Below, one piece after another: positions 40,102-52,143 of a DNA stretch of 64,000 nucleotides. How positions within the stretch are numbered: position 1 is the first letter of the stretch; every line of letters starts with the position of its first letter. The position numbers and the translations under genes are program-made. The notes under the pieces were generated by a model that did not search any database, was not told the DNA's origin, and saw nothing but the letters and a program-made list of their open reading frames with translations. The stretch is from Ascoidea rubescens DSM 1968 (lineage: Eukaryota; Ascomycota; Saccharomycetes; Ascoideales; Ascoideaceae): positions 62,001 to 126,000 of the forward strand of contig NW_017962925.1 of assembly GCF_001661345.1 (NCBI RefSeq), written 5' to 3'.

Positions 40102-41868
40102 ATGAGCTATCCAGAACAATTCAATTCTTCTCCTTTAAAGCTAAATATTTTTAATACTCTTAGTCCTAATATTAGCACTTCCTCATTCTTTGACAATCCA
40201 ATCTCATCTTCGTGTATTTCAAACAATAATATTCATTATAGCAATAAACACAAACCCGAAAATAAAAGTAAAAACAATTTGATCAATAAAAACTACTTCT
40301 CCAAACCAACTCATTCGTCTACAAATTTTAATATTGCAACTTCTGACTGGAACAAAAACTCTCTTGACTTTAAATTTTTGAATAATAGCTTAAAACTAGA
40401 AAAAGACAGTAAATCAAAAAGCACAACAAGCAAAACAAGTAATGATAAAAAAAGCAATAAAAACAATGATAGCACCAATCAAAGTGATAATAATACCAAC
40501 ACTCAAAGCACCAATTCTATAAATTCTTCTCCAACTCGTCGCTTAAAGAAAAGTTTAACTAATGACCGCTTTATACCCACGAGACATACTTCTGCTGGAA
40601 AGTTATTTGCTGAAGAAGTCACTCCTAAACCAACTGATAGCCCATTACAGTATATTGAGTGCCAAAATTCAAAAATATATCAATCATCTGTTGCTAAAGC
40701 CTGTGGAGTTGATACTCACCAAAGAATCTTACAATTTCAACCTCCTCCACCTGAAAGATCTGCTCCTATTAATTTATGTTCAAAATTTGCTACAACGTTA
40801 AATGATCAATTGAATTTTACAGTACCTTCAAAGGGAATAAAGCCTTCTGCTGCTATTGCAAGAATAAGAAAAACCACCAGAATACCTGAAAAAGTGTTGG
40901 ACGCTCCTGGTTTAATTGATAATTACTATATCAATGTCTTATCTTGGTCAAAGACAAACTTATTAGCCATTGCCTTGCAAAAATCCGTCTATATTTGGAA
41001 TGCTTCCTTAGGAATAGTGGGATCTTTAACCGAATGTGAAACAATAGTATCTTCTATAAGATGGTCTGAGGATGGGGACTATTTATCTATAGGAACTGAA
41101 GATGGGGATATTCAAGTGTGGGATATCGAAGCTTCGAAAAAATTACGAACAATGACCGGTCATGATACTAGAGTTGGTTCTCAATGTTGGAACTCTCATT
41201 TAATAACATCAGGATCAAGAAATGGAGCAATGTTTCACCACGATGTCAGAATTCCGGATCATATTGTATCTAGAATGAAAAGCCATACTGCGGAAGTTTG
41301 TGGAATTGAATGGAGACATGATGGACATCAATTGGCATCAGGTGGAAATGATAACATTGTTAATATTTGGGATGCTAGATCATCCATTCCTCAATTTACA
41401 AAAACAGTTCACAAATCTGCAGTAAAAGCATTAAGTTGGTCGCCCACACAAAGTAATTTACTAGCTACTGCTGGTGGTACAGCTGATAGACATATTCATT
41501 TTTGGAACACAGCTAGTGGAGCTAGGGTGAATTCCATTGACACTGGATGTCAAATATCGTCGTTAAATTGGGGTTATTCTGATGGTGTGGGAGTTGAAAT
41601 TGTGGCTACTCATGCATTTCCAAACAGTAATATAAGTATTTATTCTTATCCAACATTGCAGAAAACTGGGGAAATATTGAATGCGCATGATGGCAGGATA
41701 TTATGTTGTTCATTATCTCCAGATAATACAACAATTGCAACAGCTTCTGCTGATGAAACACTAAAGTTCTGGAAGATATTTGATTATCCCAAATTTAAAT
41801 TTTCAAATGGTAAAAGTACACTTGCAGATGATAATAAAGATATCCGTAAAGTAATGACTCTTCGTTAA
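40102..41868 (+). CDS. CDC20: Cdc20, activator of the anaphase-promoting complex
   Basis: A WD-repeat substrate adaptor that starts anaphase and is the target of the spindle checkpoint. The 588-residue protein has an Asn/Ser/Lys-rich N-terminus and the APC-binding C-box as NDRFIPTRH near residue 153. A seven-blade WD40 propeller runs from about residue 265 to 560. KVLDAPGLIDNYYINVLSWS, with GLIDN and ILQF before it, is the Cdc20 rather than the Cdh1 version. The C-terminus is MTLR, a Leu-Arg tail where the family usually has Ile-Arg. It starts in frame after an A-rich leader. Confidence 0.94.
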   Translation: MSYPEQFNSSPLKLNIFNTLSPNISTSSFFDNPISSSCISNNNIHYSNKHKPENKSKNNLINKNYFSKPTHSSTNFNIATSDWNKNSLDFKFLNNSLKLEKDSKSKSTTSKTSNDKKSNKNNDSTNQSDNNTNTQSTNSINSSPTRRLKKSLTNDRFIPTRHTSAGKLFAEEVTPKPTDSPLQYIECQNSKIYQSSVAKACGVDTHQRILQFQPPPPERSAPINLCSKFATTLNDQLNFTVPSKGIKPSAAIARIRKTTRIPEKVLDAPGLIDNYYINVLSWSKTNLLAIALQKSVYIWNASLGIVGSLTECETIVSSIRWSEDGDYLSIGTEDGDIQVWDIEASKKLRTMTGHDTRVGSQCWNSHLITSGSRNGAMFHHDVRIPDHIVSRMKSHTAEVCGIEWRHDGHQLASGGNDNIVNIWDARSSIPQFTKTVHKSAVKALSWSPTQSNLLATAGGTADRHIHFWNTASGARVNSIDTGCQISSLNWGYSDGVGVEIVATHAFPNSNISIYSYPTLQKTGEILNAHDGRILCCSLSPDNTTIATASADETLKFWKIFDYPKFKFSNGKSTLADDNKDIRKVMTLR

Positions 41869-42165
41869 AACATGCATTTTATTTTTTTATATTTTTTTTA
41901 TTTTTTATTTTTTACTGCTTTAATTCCAATGCTATGACAAAAGAATAAAAAAACAGATAGCAAAGCTTTTGTGCTTATAATAGAGCATTTAATTATACCA
42001 TTTTCAAATTATTACTGCATTGACAAAACTCATTAGTTGAATTTTTTTTCCTTCATATATAATTAGATTAAATTTTTTTAATGACATTATATAGATATTG
42101 ATTTTTATTTTTATTTTTATTTATTTTTATTTATTTTATTTTATTTTATTTTATTTTATTTTATT
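41869..42165. other. Convergent intergenic region with TTTTA repeats
   Basis: 297 bases of A+T-rich DNA; TTTTTA/TTTTA units at about 42100-42168 run up to and just over the PRP21 stop codon. Confidence 0.6.
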
Positions 42166-43647
42166 TTATAGCTTTATTCTTTTGTTATCATGATCATCAT
42201 TTTCATTATTATCATTAACATTAGCATTTTTATTGAAACCAGTTAGTTTTTTTATATTTTCATAAGCTTCATCATAAGATAAGTTTGATAATTTCATATT
42301 TGATTCGAATTTTTTTTTTTGATCGTAGTATCGCGGATCGCGGAGAATTGATTTGATGTGTTTATCGAATTTTGATTCTGGGATGAGTTGGTTTGTAATT
42401 GGGCAAGAGATTAGATTTTCTGGTTTGTAGTCTGGTGATTTGTTATTTAGCGAGTTTGATTTGATGTTGTTGTAAATGGTGTTGTTGATGTATTGGCGGG
42501 ATCTTTTTAGTCTCGTTTCACCAGCAGATCTGATTTTTATACCGACTGGAGGTCGCTGGGGAATGGAAGGAAGAGTATTTATAGGTTGAGGTTGAGGTTG
42601 AGGTTGAGGTTGAGAGGATGTGTTGTAATCAGGAGAAGCCTCTTGGATTAGTAGAGTGGCATTTTTTTGTTGAAGAGATCTGTATTCTAGCTGAGCTAGA
42701 GATAATGGCATTGGGAGGTCTAGTTTTTTGTCATGATCTGTGATGTTGATTGTTTCGACAATTGTAAAGTCTTGCCAGTCAATTGAAGCGTATTCCAATT
42801 TTTCTTTTTCAGATTTTTTCTTTTTTGCAATCAAGTCTTTTTTATTCTTGAAGGTGTATTCTGCTCGTTTGTAGGCGTTTGTTAGTAGGAAGTCCGTTAA
42901 ATTGAAGGCAGGATTGATAGCGGACTTGATATTTGATAGTATGGATATGTTGGAGCTGGAAGTGTTTGTTTTTGTATTCAAGTCGAGAACTATTTTGTAT
43001 TGGTTGACGAAGGAGGTGAAGAGAGGATTTAGAGAGTGATTTGAGTTGAGAAATTGGAATTGGGAGACAGAGTAGAGAGCGTTTTGTTTGGTGGGCTCGG
43101 ATTGGGGTTTGTTTGGAAGATTGCCGATTTTGGAGTCAACCAAGTTGGGGTGTTCTGGTGCACTTTGATCAGAGGATGAGAGATTCTCAATGTGTGTTTT
43201 CAAGTTGTTGATGTAATTGTCACCATTTCTGGCACAAAATAAGGCAGTTAGCTTGATGACTTGCAAGTCGAAGAAGGAAATGGAGGGCATATCCACTGCG
43301 AAAAGTAACTCTTCTGGCGGCGATACAGGGGATTTGGTTGTGGAGACAGAGGAAGTTGCTGTTGGGGTTGGTGGAGTGTTGGAGACATTGGTGGAGTTGG
43401 TGGCAATGCAGCCATTTCTGTACTGCGAGAGAACCCATCTGTAGTAGGAGTTGAAGGGATCGTGCAGTCTCAAGAAGGAGAATTTGGAGACAGCTCTGTC
43501 GTCCTGATCTTTAGAAAGCCTAGCTTCAAAGGCAGAGCCATTTCTGTGAATATAGCCTGCAGTTCTGATGACCACCTCTCTGGCCTCTGGAGGAGGAAGA
43601 ATAACACCCTCAGGAACAGCAGCGTAGTCGAAGCTGGAAACACCCAT
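42166..43647 (-). CDS. PRP21: Splicing factor 3A subunit 1, Prp21
   Basis: Part of the SF3a complex of the U2 snRNP, acting in pre-spliceosome assembly. From the ATG at 43647 the protein has 493 residues. SURP1 lies near residues 20-65 (EAREVVIRTAGYIHRNG, then FSFLRLHDPFNSYYRW) and SURP2 near 125-205 (FFDLQVIKLTALFCARNG). The C-terminal SF3A1 region includes RPPVGIKIRSAGETR and CPITNQLIPESKFDKHIKS with DPRYYDQKKKFE. This is longer than yeast Prp21 (280) and closer to fission yeast (481). The frame is open to 44016, but that part runs through the promoter and into antisense BCK1, so I reject it. Confidence 0.9.
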   Translation of the reverse strand: MGVSSFDYAAVPEGVILPPPEAREVVIRTAGYIHRNGSAFEARLSKDQDDRAVSKFSFLRLHDPFNSYYRWVLSQYRNGCIATNSTNVSNTPPTPTATSSVSTTKSPVSPPEELLFAVDMPSISFFDLQVIKLTALFCARNGDNYINNLKTHIENLSSSDQSAPEHPNLVDSKIGNLPNKPQSEPTKQNALYSVSQFQFLNSNHSLNPLFTSFVNQYKIVLDLNTKTNTSSSNISILSNIKSAINPAFNLTDFLLTNAYKRAEYTFKNKKDLIAKKKKSEKEKLEYASIDWQDFTIVETINITDHDKKLDLPMPLSLAQLEYRSLQQKNATLLIQEASPDYNTSSQPQPQPQPQPINTLPSIPQRPPVGIKIRSAGETRLKRSRQYINNTIYNNIKSNSLNNKSPDYKPENLISCPITNQLIPESKFDKHIKSILRDPRYYDQKKKFESNMKLSNLSYDEAYENIKKLTGFNKNANVNDNNENDDHDNKRIKL

Positions 43648-43870
43648 CGGTGGTGCTCTTCCTCCTCCTCCGGCGTCTATTTCCCTCCAAATGCTTCTTC
43701 TGATGCTCCTTCTGCTTCCACACGTGCACACATCCAACACCCCACATCCAACACCCCACATCCAGCACCCAGAAGCAGCGCCAGCAGCGCCAGCAGAGGA
43801 CGCTCGCGCAGCAGAGAGAGAGTCTTCTGGTGCTGGGCTGTGGTGAGACTGTGCTGCATCCTCTGCAAAA
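43648..43870. promoter_or_regulatory. Divergent PRP21/BCK1 promoter, G+C-rich, with CACGTG
   Basis: 223 bases between start codons. A CACGTG core lies at 43721-43726, then direct repeats of CACCCCACATCCAG/AACA (43736-43770) and CCAGCAGCG units (43780-43800). Confidence 0.55.
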
Positions 43871-46800
43871 ATGGCGTTGAACAACGACAGTGCTCCAGGA
43901 TCCCAGCCAGAAATAGCCTCCAGGTCCAGGGTGAGACAACTGCAGGCCCACGACGTGCTGTGCTTGCCCAAATTTTTGTTCGACGAAATACCCATCCTCA
44001 ACGACCATAGCTTCACAGCCAGCTCAAGATCCTCCTTCCTTCTCAGCCAGGCTGAATCTCCCTATCCCTCCATGTCCAAAGCACGACCCTTTGCTGCTTC
44101 CCAGCCTCAGGCCAGTGCTGCTGCTTCAAACTCCAGGCCGAAGTCCAAGGTCAAGAGGAAGCACAAGAAAATCAAGAGCCTTCCCAGGAACCAGAACCAC
44201 TTGCTGGTCAGCCTCGAACCCAGCATCAATTACAGACATGCCAGCTCCAATTCAAATGTCTCCAACTTCTCTGACAACTCCACCTACTCCACCACCTCCA
44301 GCCAGTCTGCCAACAAATTGAACTCAGCTCTGGCTTCTGCTTCCCCCCCCTACTCCCAAAACCAGCAGCAGAGAGCCTTTCTAATTACAAGCCCAAGCCC
44401 AAGGCAAACAAGAAGATACAGCTCTTCTCTCTTGAGCAATGCCAACAACCATCCTTGGGAACTACCCCATCCAAAATCAAACCCAAACCTTCTCAGTTCT
44501 ACCCACAAATCTTCCACCTCTCTAACCCCTTCTCCAACCGAAATGCCTAACTACAACTTGGCCTTCAGTCCTCAAAATAACCAACTATCCATTCCTGTTT
44601 CAATCCAAAGATCTCATTCACCTCAGCCATCTCAGCTGTTCGCCCACTCGCTGCAATTTCAGCCAGAAATCTTGCCTCAAAACCTTCCATTATACCATCC
44701 CACTCAACAGCAATTATACCAACAACAACAACAATTGTATCAGCAGATGCAACAACAGCAATTTCTTCAACAGCATTTGTTTCAACAACAGCAGCAGTTA
44801 CAACAGCAGCAACCGGCTCAAATACTGATGCCTATTCAAAAACAAAAACAGTTGAAAACCACTTTTCAACACCAACAATCTCCCAATTTTCAACCAACAC
44901 AACCTCAAGAATTCCCACACCCTCCTCAATTCCTACCTGAAAATCCACAAAATCTCTCCATTGATATTCAACAATCCCAACCATTTTTAGATGATCTAAA
45001 TCAATCTCAATCTCAATCCCAGTTACAATTTCAATTCCAACCTCAACTTAAAAATCAATCCTTTCCTATAAACAAAAACTCAAGACAATTTGAATCCAAC
45101 ACACAAAATGACCAAAAAATTACACCAATTCCAAACCCTCGCTTTTCCTTTCATAACCACTCTCTTTCCAACTCTTCTAACCAATCCAAAAGACTAACTC
45201 CCTCAATTACAACCTTCTCAATTGGTAGAACTGATACAATCAACACAAACGGCTCCATCAACAACGGCTCCATCAACAACGGCTCTCCAAGTCTTAATCT
45301 CTCCTTCCACACTGCAAACTCTTCGCTAAGTTCAGCTCTCCAAAGCCCAACTATCAGCACAACTTCTCCAAGACTTCCAACCTCTTCCCTACCAGAAACT
45401 ATAAACTTCATAGACTCAAAATTCAAGCTAACCGACTCAAACCCGGCTTCCGACCAAATTCATCCCGATTCTAATGAAAATGGCGGTTTATCCATGGAAG
45501 GCATGGAAATTCTAGATATCGATGAATTTTCAAAAAATGATTCATCCTCAGACGACAATTACGCTCTCAATAACCAAACCCTTCAAAATAACAGTCTAAT
45601 AAATTTTGAAAACAATAATATTAACGATAATAACAATAACAATAACAATAACAATAACAATAATAATAACAATAACAATAATAATAACAATAACAATAAT
45701 AATAATAATAACAATAACAATAATGATGATAATAATATTAATAATAATAATAACGACAATACAGCTAAAACTCAAAAATTGACACAACTAATCGTTGACA
45801 TCGACTCAAAAGATTATAACAACAAAATGCATCTCTCTCTAAGTCAAAACTCACAACAAGCCATCTCAAACAGACTAAGTAATGAACTGATTCGCTTACC
45901 GAAAGTTCAATCAAGAGAAAGCTTAATCAAAAAAAAAAGCACTTCCTCATTGTTCAACATTCAACTACCAGATAGTAAAATGAGCCTAAATAGCTATTCC
46001 AGCTCCAAATCAGCTACTACTAATCAAACTACAACCTCTTTTTCCACAAATGCTACTGATACATTAACTGTCTTTGCCCCTAGATCCAGAGCTGCTAGTA
46101 ATGATGAAAGTCTTTTAAAATTCAACCCACATCTTCGATTACACACTCCTTCCAAATCTGTCTCTCCCTCTCCTTCACAAATGGATTTGTCCTCGGAAAT
46201 CTCCAACAATGTCACTGATACATCTAAAAATGAAGAACATAACTTTTTGGATTCTCACCTAGACAGTTCTCAGATCGCCATGTCAATCTCAAAAATCAAC
46301 TTTCAAAATAATTTCATAAATGATAATAGTGATGCCTTTAGTTTCTCAGGTGTAACTCCTTCCGCTCAAATAAGTGTTAATCCAATGGAATCTGCTATTC
46401 CATATAAATTGGAATCCTCTTCCTCAGATTCTAAAGAAATAACCAACCCAAACAATAACAATAGCAACAACAACAATAATAATAACATCAACAATAACAA
46501 CAACAATAATAACAACAACAATAACAATAACAACAACAATAATAACAACAACAATAACAACAACAATAATAATGATGATAATGGTAATGATAACGATAAT
46601 CAAGAAACAGGAAATTTAAATAATTCCACTCAAAGTCTTCAACCTAATAATTTGTCGATCCCACTGGTTCTGCTTTTCGAAACTTCTTTTTCATTTAAGA
46701 ACTCTTTTAAAAAAGAAAGACCCGAATCTGACTTTACAGAAAAGTCAAATATCCTAGAAAAAAATGAAGACGACCAAAACTCAACTTTTTATACCTCATC

Positions 46801-49800
46801 AGATATAAAGAATTCTTCAAGGGAATCAAAGCCTTATATTAATATGAAACCTAACTTGCAAAGACATAGTGCTGTGCAGCAAAGAATTGTTTCATCTCAA
46901 TTGCGACATTCAAGATCCGAATCTGCTGCTTTAATTACATGGGCTGTTAATGATCCACTGGAGTGGACTTTAGATCATATTATGATTTGGCTTGATTGTT
47001 ATGGGTTTGATAATGAATTGAAAGATTTTTTTCGTAAAAACAACATCACAGGTGAATGTTTTCTATCTCTTAGCAGCTATAAAGCTATGAAAGATTTAAA
47101 AGAAAAATGGGTTCCTAATATAAATAACGACTCCCCTACTTTTCACGTAAAAGATTATACCATGTTTATTAACACTTTAAGAAAAACATTAGATCGAGGA
47201 AATTCTGCCATTAATTCTCCAAATGTTTTACCTTCAGGTTCCACTTTAAGTTTTACTGATACTTCGCAGAGTAAAACTCTTTCTACCATAGATTCTAATG
47301 ATACCAATCAAGAAAAAAAGGTTAATAATTTATCAACAACTGTTGAATTCACTGAATATCCTAAAAAACTGAATATAAATGAGACAGACAATCCATCAGG
47401 CAGTGTAATTTCACGGGTGATTAATTTGCAAAAATCCAAGACTCTTGAAAACTCAAAATTATTTCAAAAGCCAAGACAAACAAAATATAAAAATAATACA
47501 AGACCTGCTTCCGCAATTGAAGCAACTAAGAATTGGAATCACATTCCCAGTCTGAATGTTCCCTCGCCTTCTTCACCTCATGCTCACTTTTTTAAAAGGT
47601 ATAGTAGGGGAAATAATTTGGATATTTCCAAGGTTCCTCAAACTCCTAGCTCTTTTCAATTTCCTTTATCTGCTACATCTTCTTTAGATGAAAAAAAATC
47701 GAAAAATGAATCTATTGAACCCAAAAGAGGACTATTGCCAAAATTACTTAAAAAAGATAAAACAAGAACGTTCGAAGGTCCCTCAACTCGTCAAAATGTT
47801 GATGATTCACCCACAAGCCCGATTTCACTCAACACGCCATTTAAAATTAAAAAAGAAAAAGATTTTGAAACTCGTTTTGCTCACAGGCATCAAGAAAGTT
47901 CACTAGTTGGACACATATCTTTTACAGATAGCCAAATTGCTAAACCTAGAAAAGATAAATGTAAAAATTATATATTGGTCACAAAGGATAATGTTCATTT
48001 TGTGCCTGTTGGCGATATTAGTCTAGGTGCTTCGTTGATCGATTTTAAAAAAGCAATATCTAATGCATTGAATTTTCGTTCTGATGAAATTGAATATTTG
48101 ACATTTCATATGACTGATTTTGGTTGTGAAAAAGGTGATCTGTTAAATGATAAAATACTTGAAGATTTAATTCAGTTTGAATATCTCTATTATAAAATAA
48201 AGTTATTTGTGGGTTACGATTCGATTCATTCCTCTGAAATATCAGCCACAAGTACAAGAAGCTCAGACAGTAATTCTTTTGAAATAACTGGTGATGATGA
48301 TCGTATTTATCCAGCTACTCCAAGGTATTTGATTCAGTCTTCGAAAATAGACAATATAGACGAAGTGGCTATAAGATCTCCTAAATTGCAAACAATAGTT
48401 TCCAACAACAATACTAGCTTTGATTCTTCAAAAAATTTTATTGAGCCTGTGCAGAATTCTAGTGACACAACCCAAAGAAATAGAAATGAAAAAGGATCAT
48501 TAAGTCTGAATATTGCAAACTTTGTCGATAGGCTGTTGCCTTTAAATAACTCGACAAAAAATTCAAAACTCAATTCAAATCATATGTCTTCAAATTTGGA
48601 TACCTCTTTTAATGTTAACAAAGTTCTGAAGATAACTTATAATCCATTTTCTGTTATAAGAGATACTAAAAGAGAAATAGATTTTGATAAGAAGCGTGTT
48701 TCACCATATGAGATGACTGAAAAACCTTTCAACCCTTCAAATACACCAGCTAGCACATCAAATACACCAGTTAGCACATCAAATGTTATAATCCAAAAGC
48801 CAAAAAAATTAAACAAATCTTCATCTCTACTGTTCAAACCACAAATGCTATTGGACAAATCTCAACCACTTGTGGCTAAAAGACCACCCCCCCTCCTCCT
48901 TCATCTTCGATTAGAATGCCCCAAACCAGATTGTCTTTTCAAAAAAGTATTAGAAAAAAGCCACCTCCAATATCAATACCTAGACCAAGCAATCATATAG
49001 ATATTCAAAATACTACACCTATTCCAGAGGATCATTCGGTAACCCAAAACAAATTATTATCCGACATCAAACATGAAAATAACATCAGTATTAAAGCAAG
49101 AGTGAGAACAAGAACAAATACAGGCACAAGGTGGCAACTTTCCAAAAATGATTCAATTAAAAGGGTTAATACGATTAGACGTAGTTCTACATTAAACCTG
49201 CCTAGTCATGCTTTTTCGAGATATTTTATTAATAAACCACCAGAAAACGTTGATACTTTTAAAGAAAACCCTATTTCCTTCAAAGATCCTATAGGCCCTG
49301 ACGAAAGCAGTGATTCTGGATCTAGTGATAATTTTTGGGCCAAAGCTCCTACTACCGATTTAAAAACTTTTTCGAAAAACAACGAGGTTAAAGAAACAGA
49401 TGAAAATGAAAATGAAGACAAAGAAAATGAAAATGAAAATGAAAATGAAAATGAAGATGAAGATGAAGATGAAGATGAAGATGAAGATGAAGAAAATGAA
49501 GATAATAGTGATTCCGACTCTAGTGAAAACTTTTGGGTTCAAAAACCAACTAAAACATTAGAAACATTGTCGGAAAATAAAATTGAAAAAAAAGAAGAAA
49601 AGGAAGAAGGAAAACCTCTGAAAGGGCAAAAGGAAAACGAAGAAAAAGTAGAATTAGAAGGAGAAGAAAATGATGGTGATGATGATCTTTCAGATTCAGA
49701 TTTTTGGGCTATGGCACCAGATATTCCCAATGAACCAATCATAGATTCTGTGAATATGGAGAAATCAAACTCAACTTTATGTTTAAATTCCAATAACAAT

Positions 49801-51528
49801 ATGAACAATCAAACACCTGTTATTCCCACTGTTTCTGTAACTTTTCCTATGGGTAGCGAACAGGGAGAGAAAACTTTAACCCAAGGTAATTTTAAAGCAC
49901 TTAGTGAATTTAAACCATCAGAAAAACCCAAAGTCGTTACAATGGAAAATTGGTCATTTAGACCATCAGCTGAAACAGTGTATAAAAATTTAGACATATT
50001 TTTTCCCAATACAAACCTTGATCAACCAATTATGAATGAGGTTTTTGCAGCTCCCGTTTCTCCTATATCTGAAGCAGCTGAAACATTACCATCGCCTTCT
50101 GAATCAATTTATGAAAAGGCACTCAAATCAAGTGGTAATAATACACCTAGAAAGACTGATAATTTAATGCCAAATTCTGCTGAAAATCTCTTTAATGGAA
50201 TCAATCACAGCCATAGTAATAGTAATCATAACATTGATAATATGAGCAGTATTGTAAATAATAATGATAATGACCCTTTGAACATTAAGGAAATCAATGA
50301 AAAACAGCAGAAACTACCAGTTTCTTTGCAGGGGGAACCTGAATTAGGAGAGGATGATGTAATTAGATTCCCAGAATCACAAAAACTTCCAAAGAAACCT
50401 TTTCGTCGTGCTATAACCATTAAAACAATTGCATTGAGAAGAAGTTTATCACAGTCAAGCAATGCTAAGAATAATAAAGGTGTATTGTTGAGAAGAACTA
50501 GCACGAAACTATGGGGTACAAAGATTATTGAAGTTACCTCAAAAGACCTAAAGCCCGATTTCATTAGTAATTTGAGTGATAGTAAAGGTGTGGTCAAGAA
50601 ATTTGCATGGATCAAAGGTGAATTATTAGGAAAAGGGGCCCATGGGGAAGTTTATCTTGCTTTAAATGTGACAACTGGAGAAATGATGGCCGTTAAACAG
50701 GTGGAGATTCCTCGTAATTTGGCAAAAAACGAAACCATTAAACTGAGTATTGATGCTTTGCATTCAGAAGTAGAAGCTATGAAAGATCTTGATCATTTGA
50801 ATGTTGTTCAGTATCTTGGGTTTGAGCAGGTTGGAAACAGATATAGTTTATTTCTTGAATATGTTGCAGGGGGATCTGTTGGTAGTTGTATCAGAATGCA
50901 TGGAAAATTTGATGAACAGATGATTAGATTTTTAACTAAGCAAGTATTAGATGGCTTATCTTATTTGCATTCGCTTGGTATTCTTCATAGAGATTTGAAA
51001 GCTGATAATTTGCTATTAGATTTAGATGGTGTTTGCAAAATATCCGATTTTGGAATATCCAAAAGAAGTGCAGATATTTATTCTAATGATACTGATATGT
51101 CAATGCAAGGAACAATATTTTGGATGGCACCAGAAGTTGTTGATAATGTTGTACATAACAAGAAAATGGGATATAGTGCAAAAATTGATATCTGGTCATT
51201 GGGATGTGTTGTTTTGGAGATGTTTGTTGGTAGAAGACCATGGTCTAATTCTGAAGCAGTAAGTGCTTTGTATAATTTGGGCAAAATGAGACAAGCGCCA
51301 CCAATACCTGACACAACAAGAAAGGATATGTCTAGTCTGGGTTTAGATTTTTTGAATAAGTGTTTTCAAAGCGATCCAGAAAAGAGACCTATTGCTAAAA
51401 TACTTTTAAAGCATTCATTTTGTGATGTTGCATCTGAATTTGATTTTAATAAAACCCAATTGGCTCAGATGATCAAAAATAACAATAGATCAAAAGGTGA
51501 TAGTTTTAAGAAAAATCATTATAGATGA
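43871..51528 (+). CDS. BCK1: MAP kinase kinase kinase Bck1 of the cell-wall integrity pathway, one frame break
   Basis: Bck1 passes the Pkc1 signal to the Mkk kinases and Slt2. Two overlapping frames, 43871-49000 and 48916-51528, make one gene of about 2550 residues. Past a run of seven C (48886-48892) the first frame gives LLLHLRLECPK, while the other frame gives Pro-Ser-rich sequence that joins smoothly (SSIRMPQTRLSF). A one-base loss in the C run, real or a sequencing error, explains this. Domains: Gln/Asn-rich N-terminus, SAM-like domain near 1030-1100 (WTLDHIMIWLDCYGFDNEL), ubiquitin-like/RA-type domain near 1365-1450, acidic Glu-Asn/Asp run, and the kinase near 2245-2525 (GKGAHGEVYLALNVTTGEMM, HRDLKADNLLL, SDFGIS, GTIFWMAPE). 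All catalytic residues are present. Yeast Bck1 has 1478 residues. Confidence 0.92.
45610..45760. repeat. Mixed AAC/AAT poly-Asn run in BCK1
   Basis: Encodes about 40 Asn. The codons are a mix of AAT and AAC, unlike the pure AAT runs at 16.4 and 23.5 kb, so it is less prone to slippage. Confidence 0.9.
46441..46575. repeat. Second mixed AAC/AAT poly-Asn run in BCK1
   Basis: Encodes about 40 Asn with single Ser and Ile interruptions; AAC is as frequent as AAT. Confidence 0.9.
49400..49505. repeat. GAAAAT/GAAGAT hexamer run in BCK1 (Glu-Asn then Glu-Asp)
   Basis: Tandem hexamers encode an alternating acidic stretch. The block is flanked by two similar short motifs, SSDNFWAKAPT before and SSENFWVQKPT after, with a third, SDSDFWAMAPD, at 49690-49725. 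Confidence 0.9.
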
Positions 51529-52143
51529 AGATCTAAATGAAGAAATAATACCCCATTTAAAAATTGCACTTCCTCTTTGTATTTTTTTTTTAAGTCTTTA
51601 GAAATACCGTGACAATTTTTTTATTTTTTTATGAAAGTATTTTACTTATTTTTATTATTTTCCTCACATTTTTTTTGTGTTATTTGTTTTAAATGATCAA
51701 TAGGTTTTGCCACAAATATGACCATGGTCACTATCATAGATATAGTATAGATAATAACTTTTGCTATTCATTATTTGAATTATTTACGTATTAAATTTAA
51801 TTATATTGTAGTTAAAAACCAATTAAAAAAGTACATATATAGATACGTAGGTATAATAATTTAAATAAAAACAGGCAAATTGCCAAAAGACTGAAAAATT
51901 ATGACTGAAAAGAAAACCAAAGAAATAAACTCCACAATTTCAAAACAAAAATTGAATGAAAAACAAAAACAAAAACAAAAACAAAAACAAAAACAAAAAC
52001 AAAATAAAGTAAATATAAATTTACAGAAAAATGATAAAGACAGTTAAAAATGAAAAAAAAAAAACCAAAATAAAAATCTATAGGGAAAAGATTCAAAATA
52101 ATATAACAAACAGATTAAGACATACCAAATCAGTAAAAAAATT
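51529..52143. other. Convergent intergenic region, BCK1/MGA2
   Basis: A+T-rich, with a (CAAAAA)n run of about seven units at 51959-52003. No gene is seen. Confidence 0.6.

Noticed and set aside
43648-44016. N-terminal extension of the PRP21 frame
   Set aside because: The extra 123 residues lie in the promoter and antisense to BCK1; family homology starts just after the ATG at 43647.
51959-52003. Tandem repeats as possible CRISPR or telomere-like arrays (also 7196-7339 and 32039-32108)
   Set aside because: No spacers, units of 6-8 bases and simple A+T composition in a eukaryotic intergenic region.
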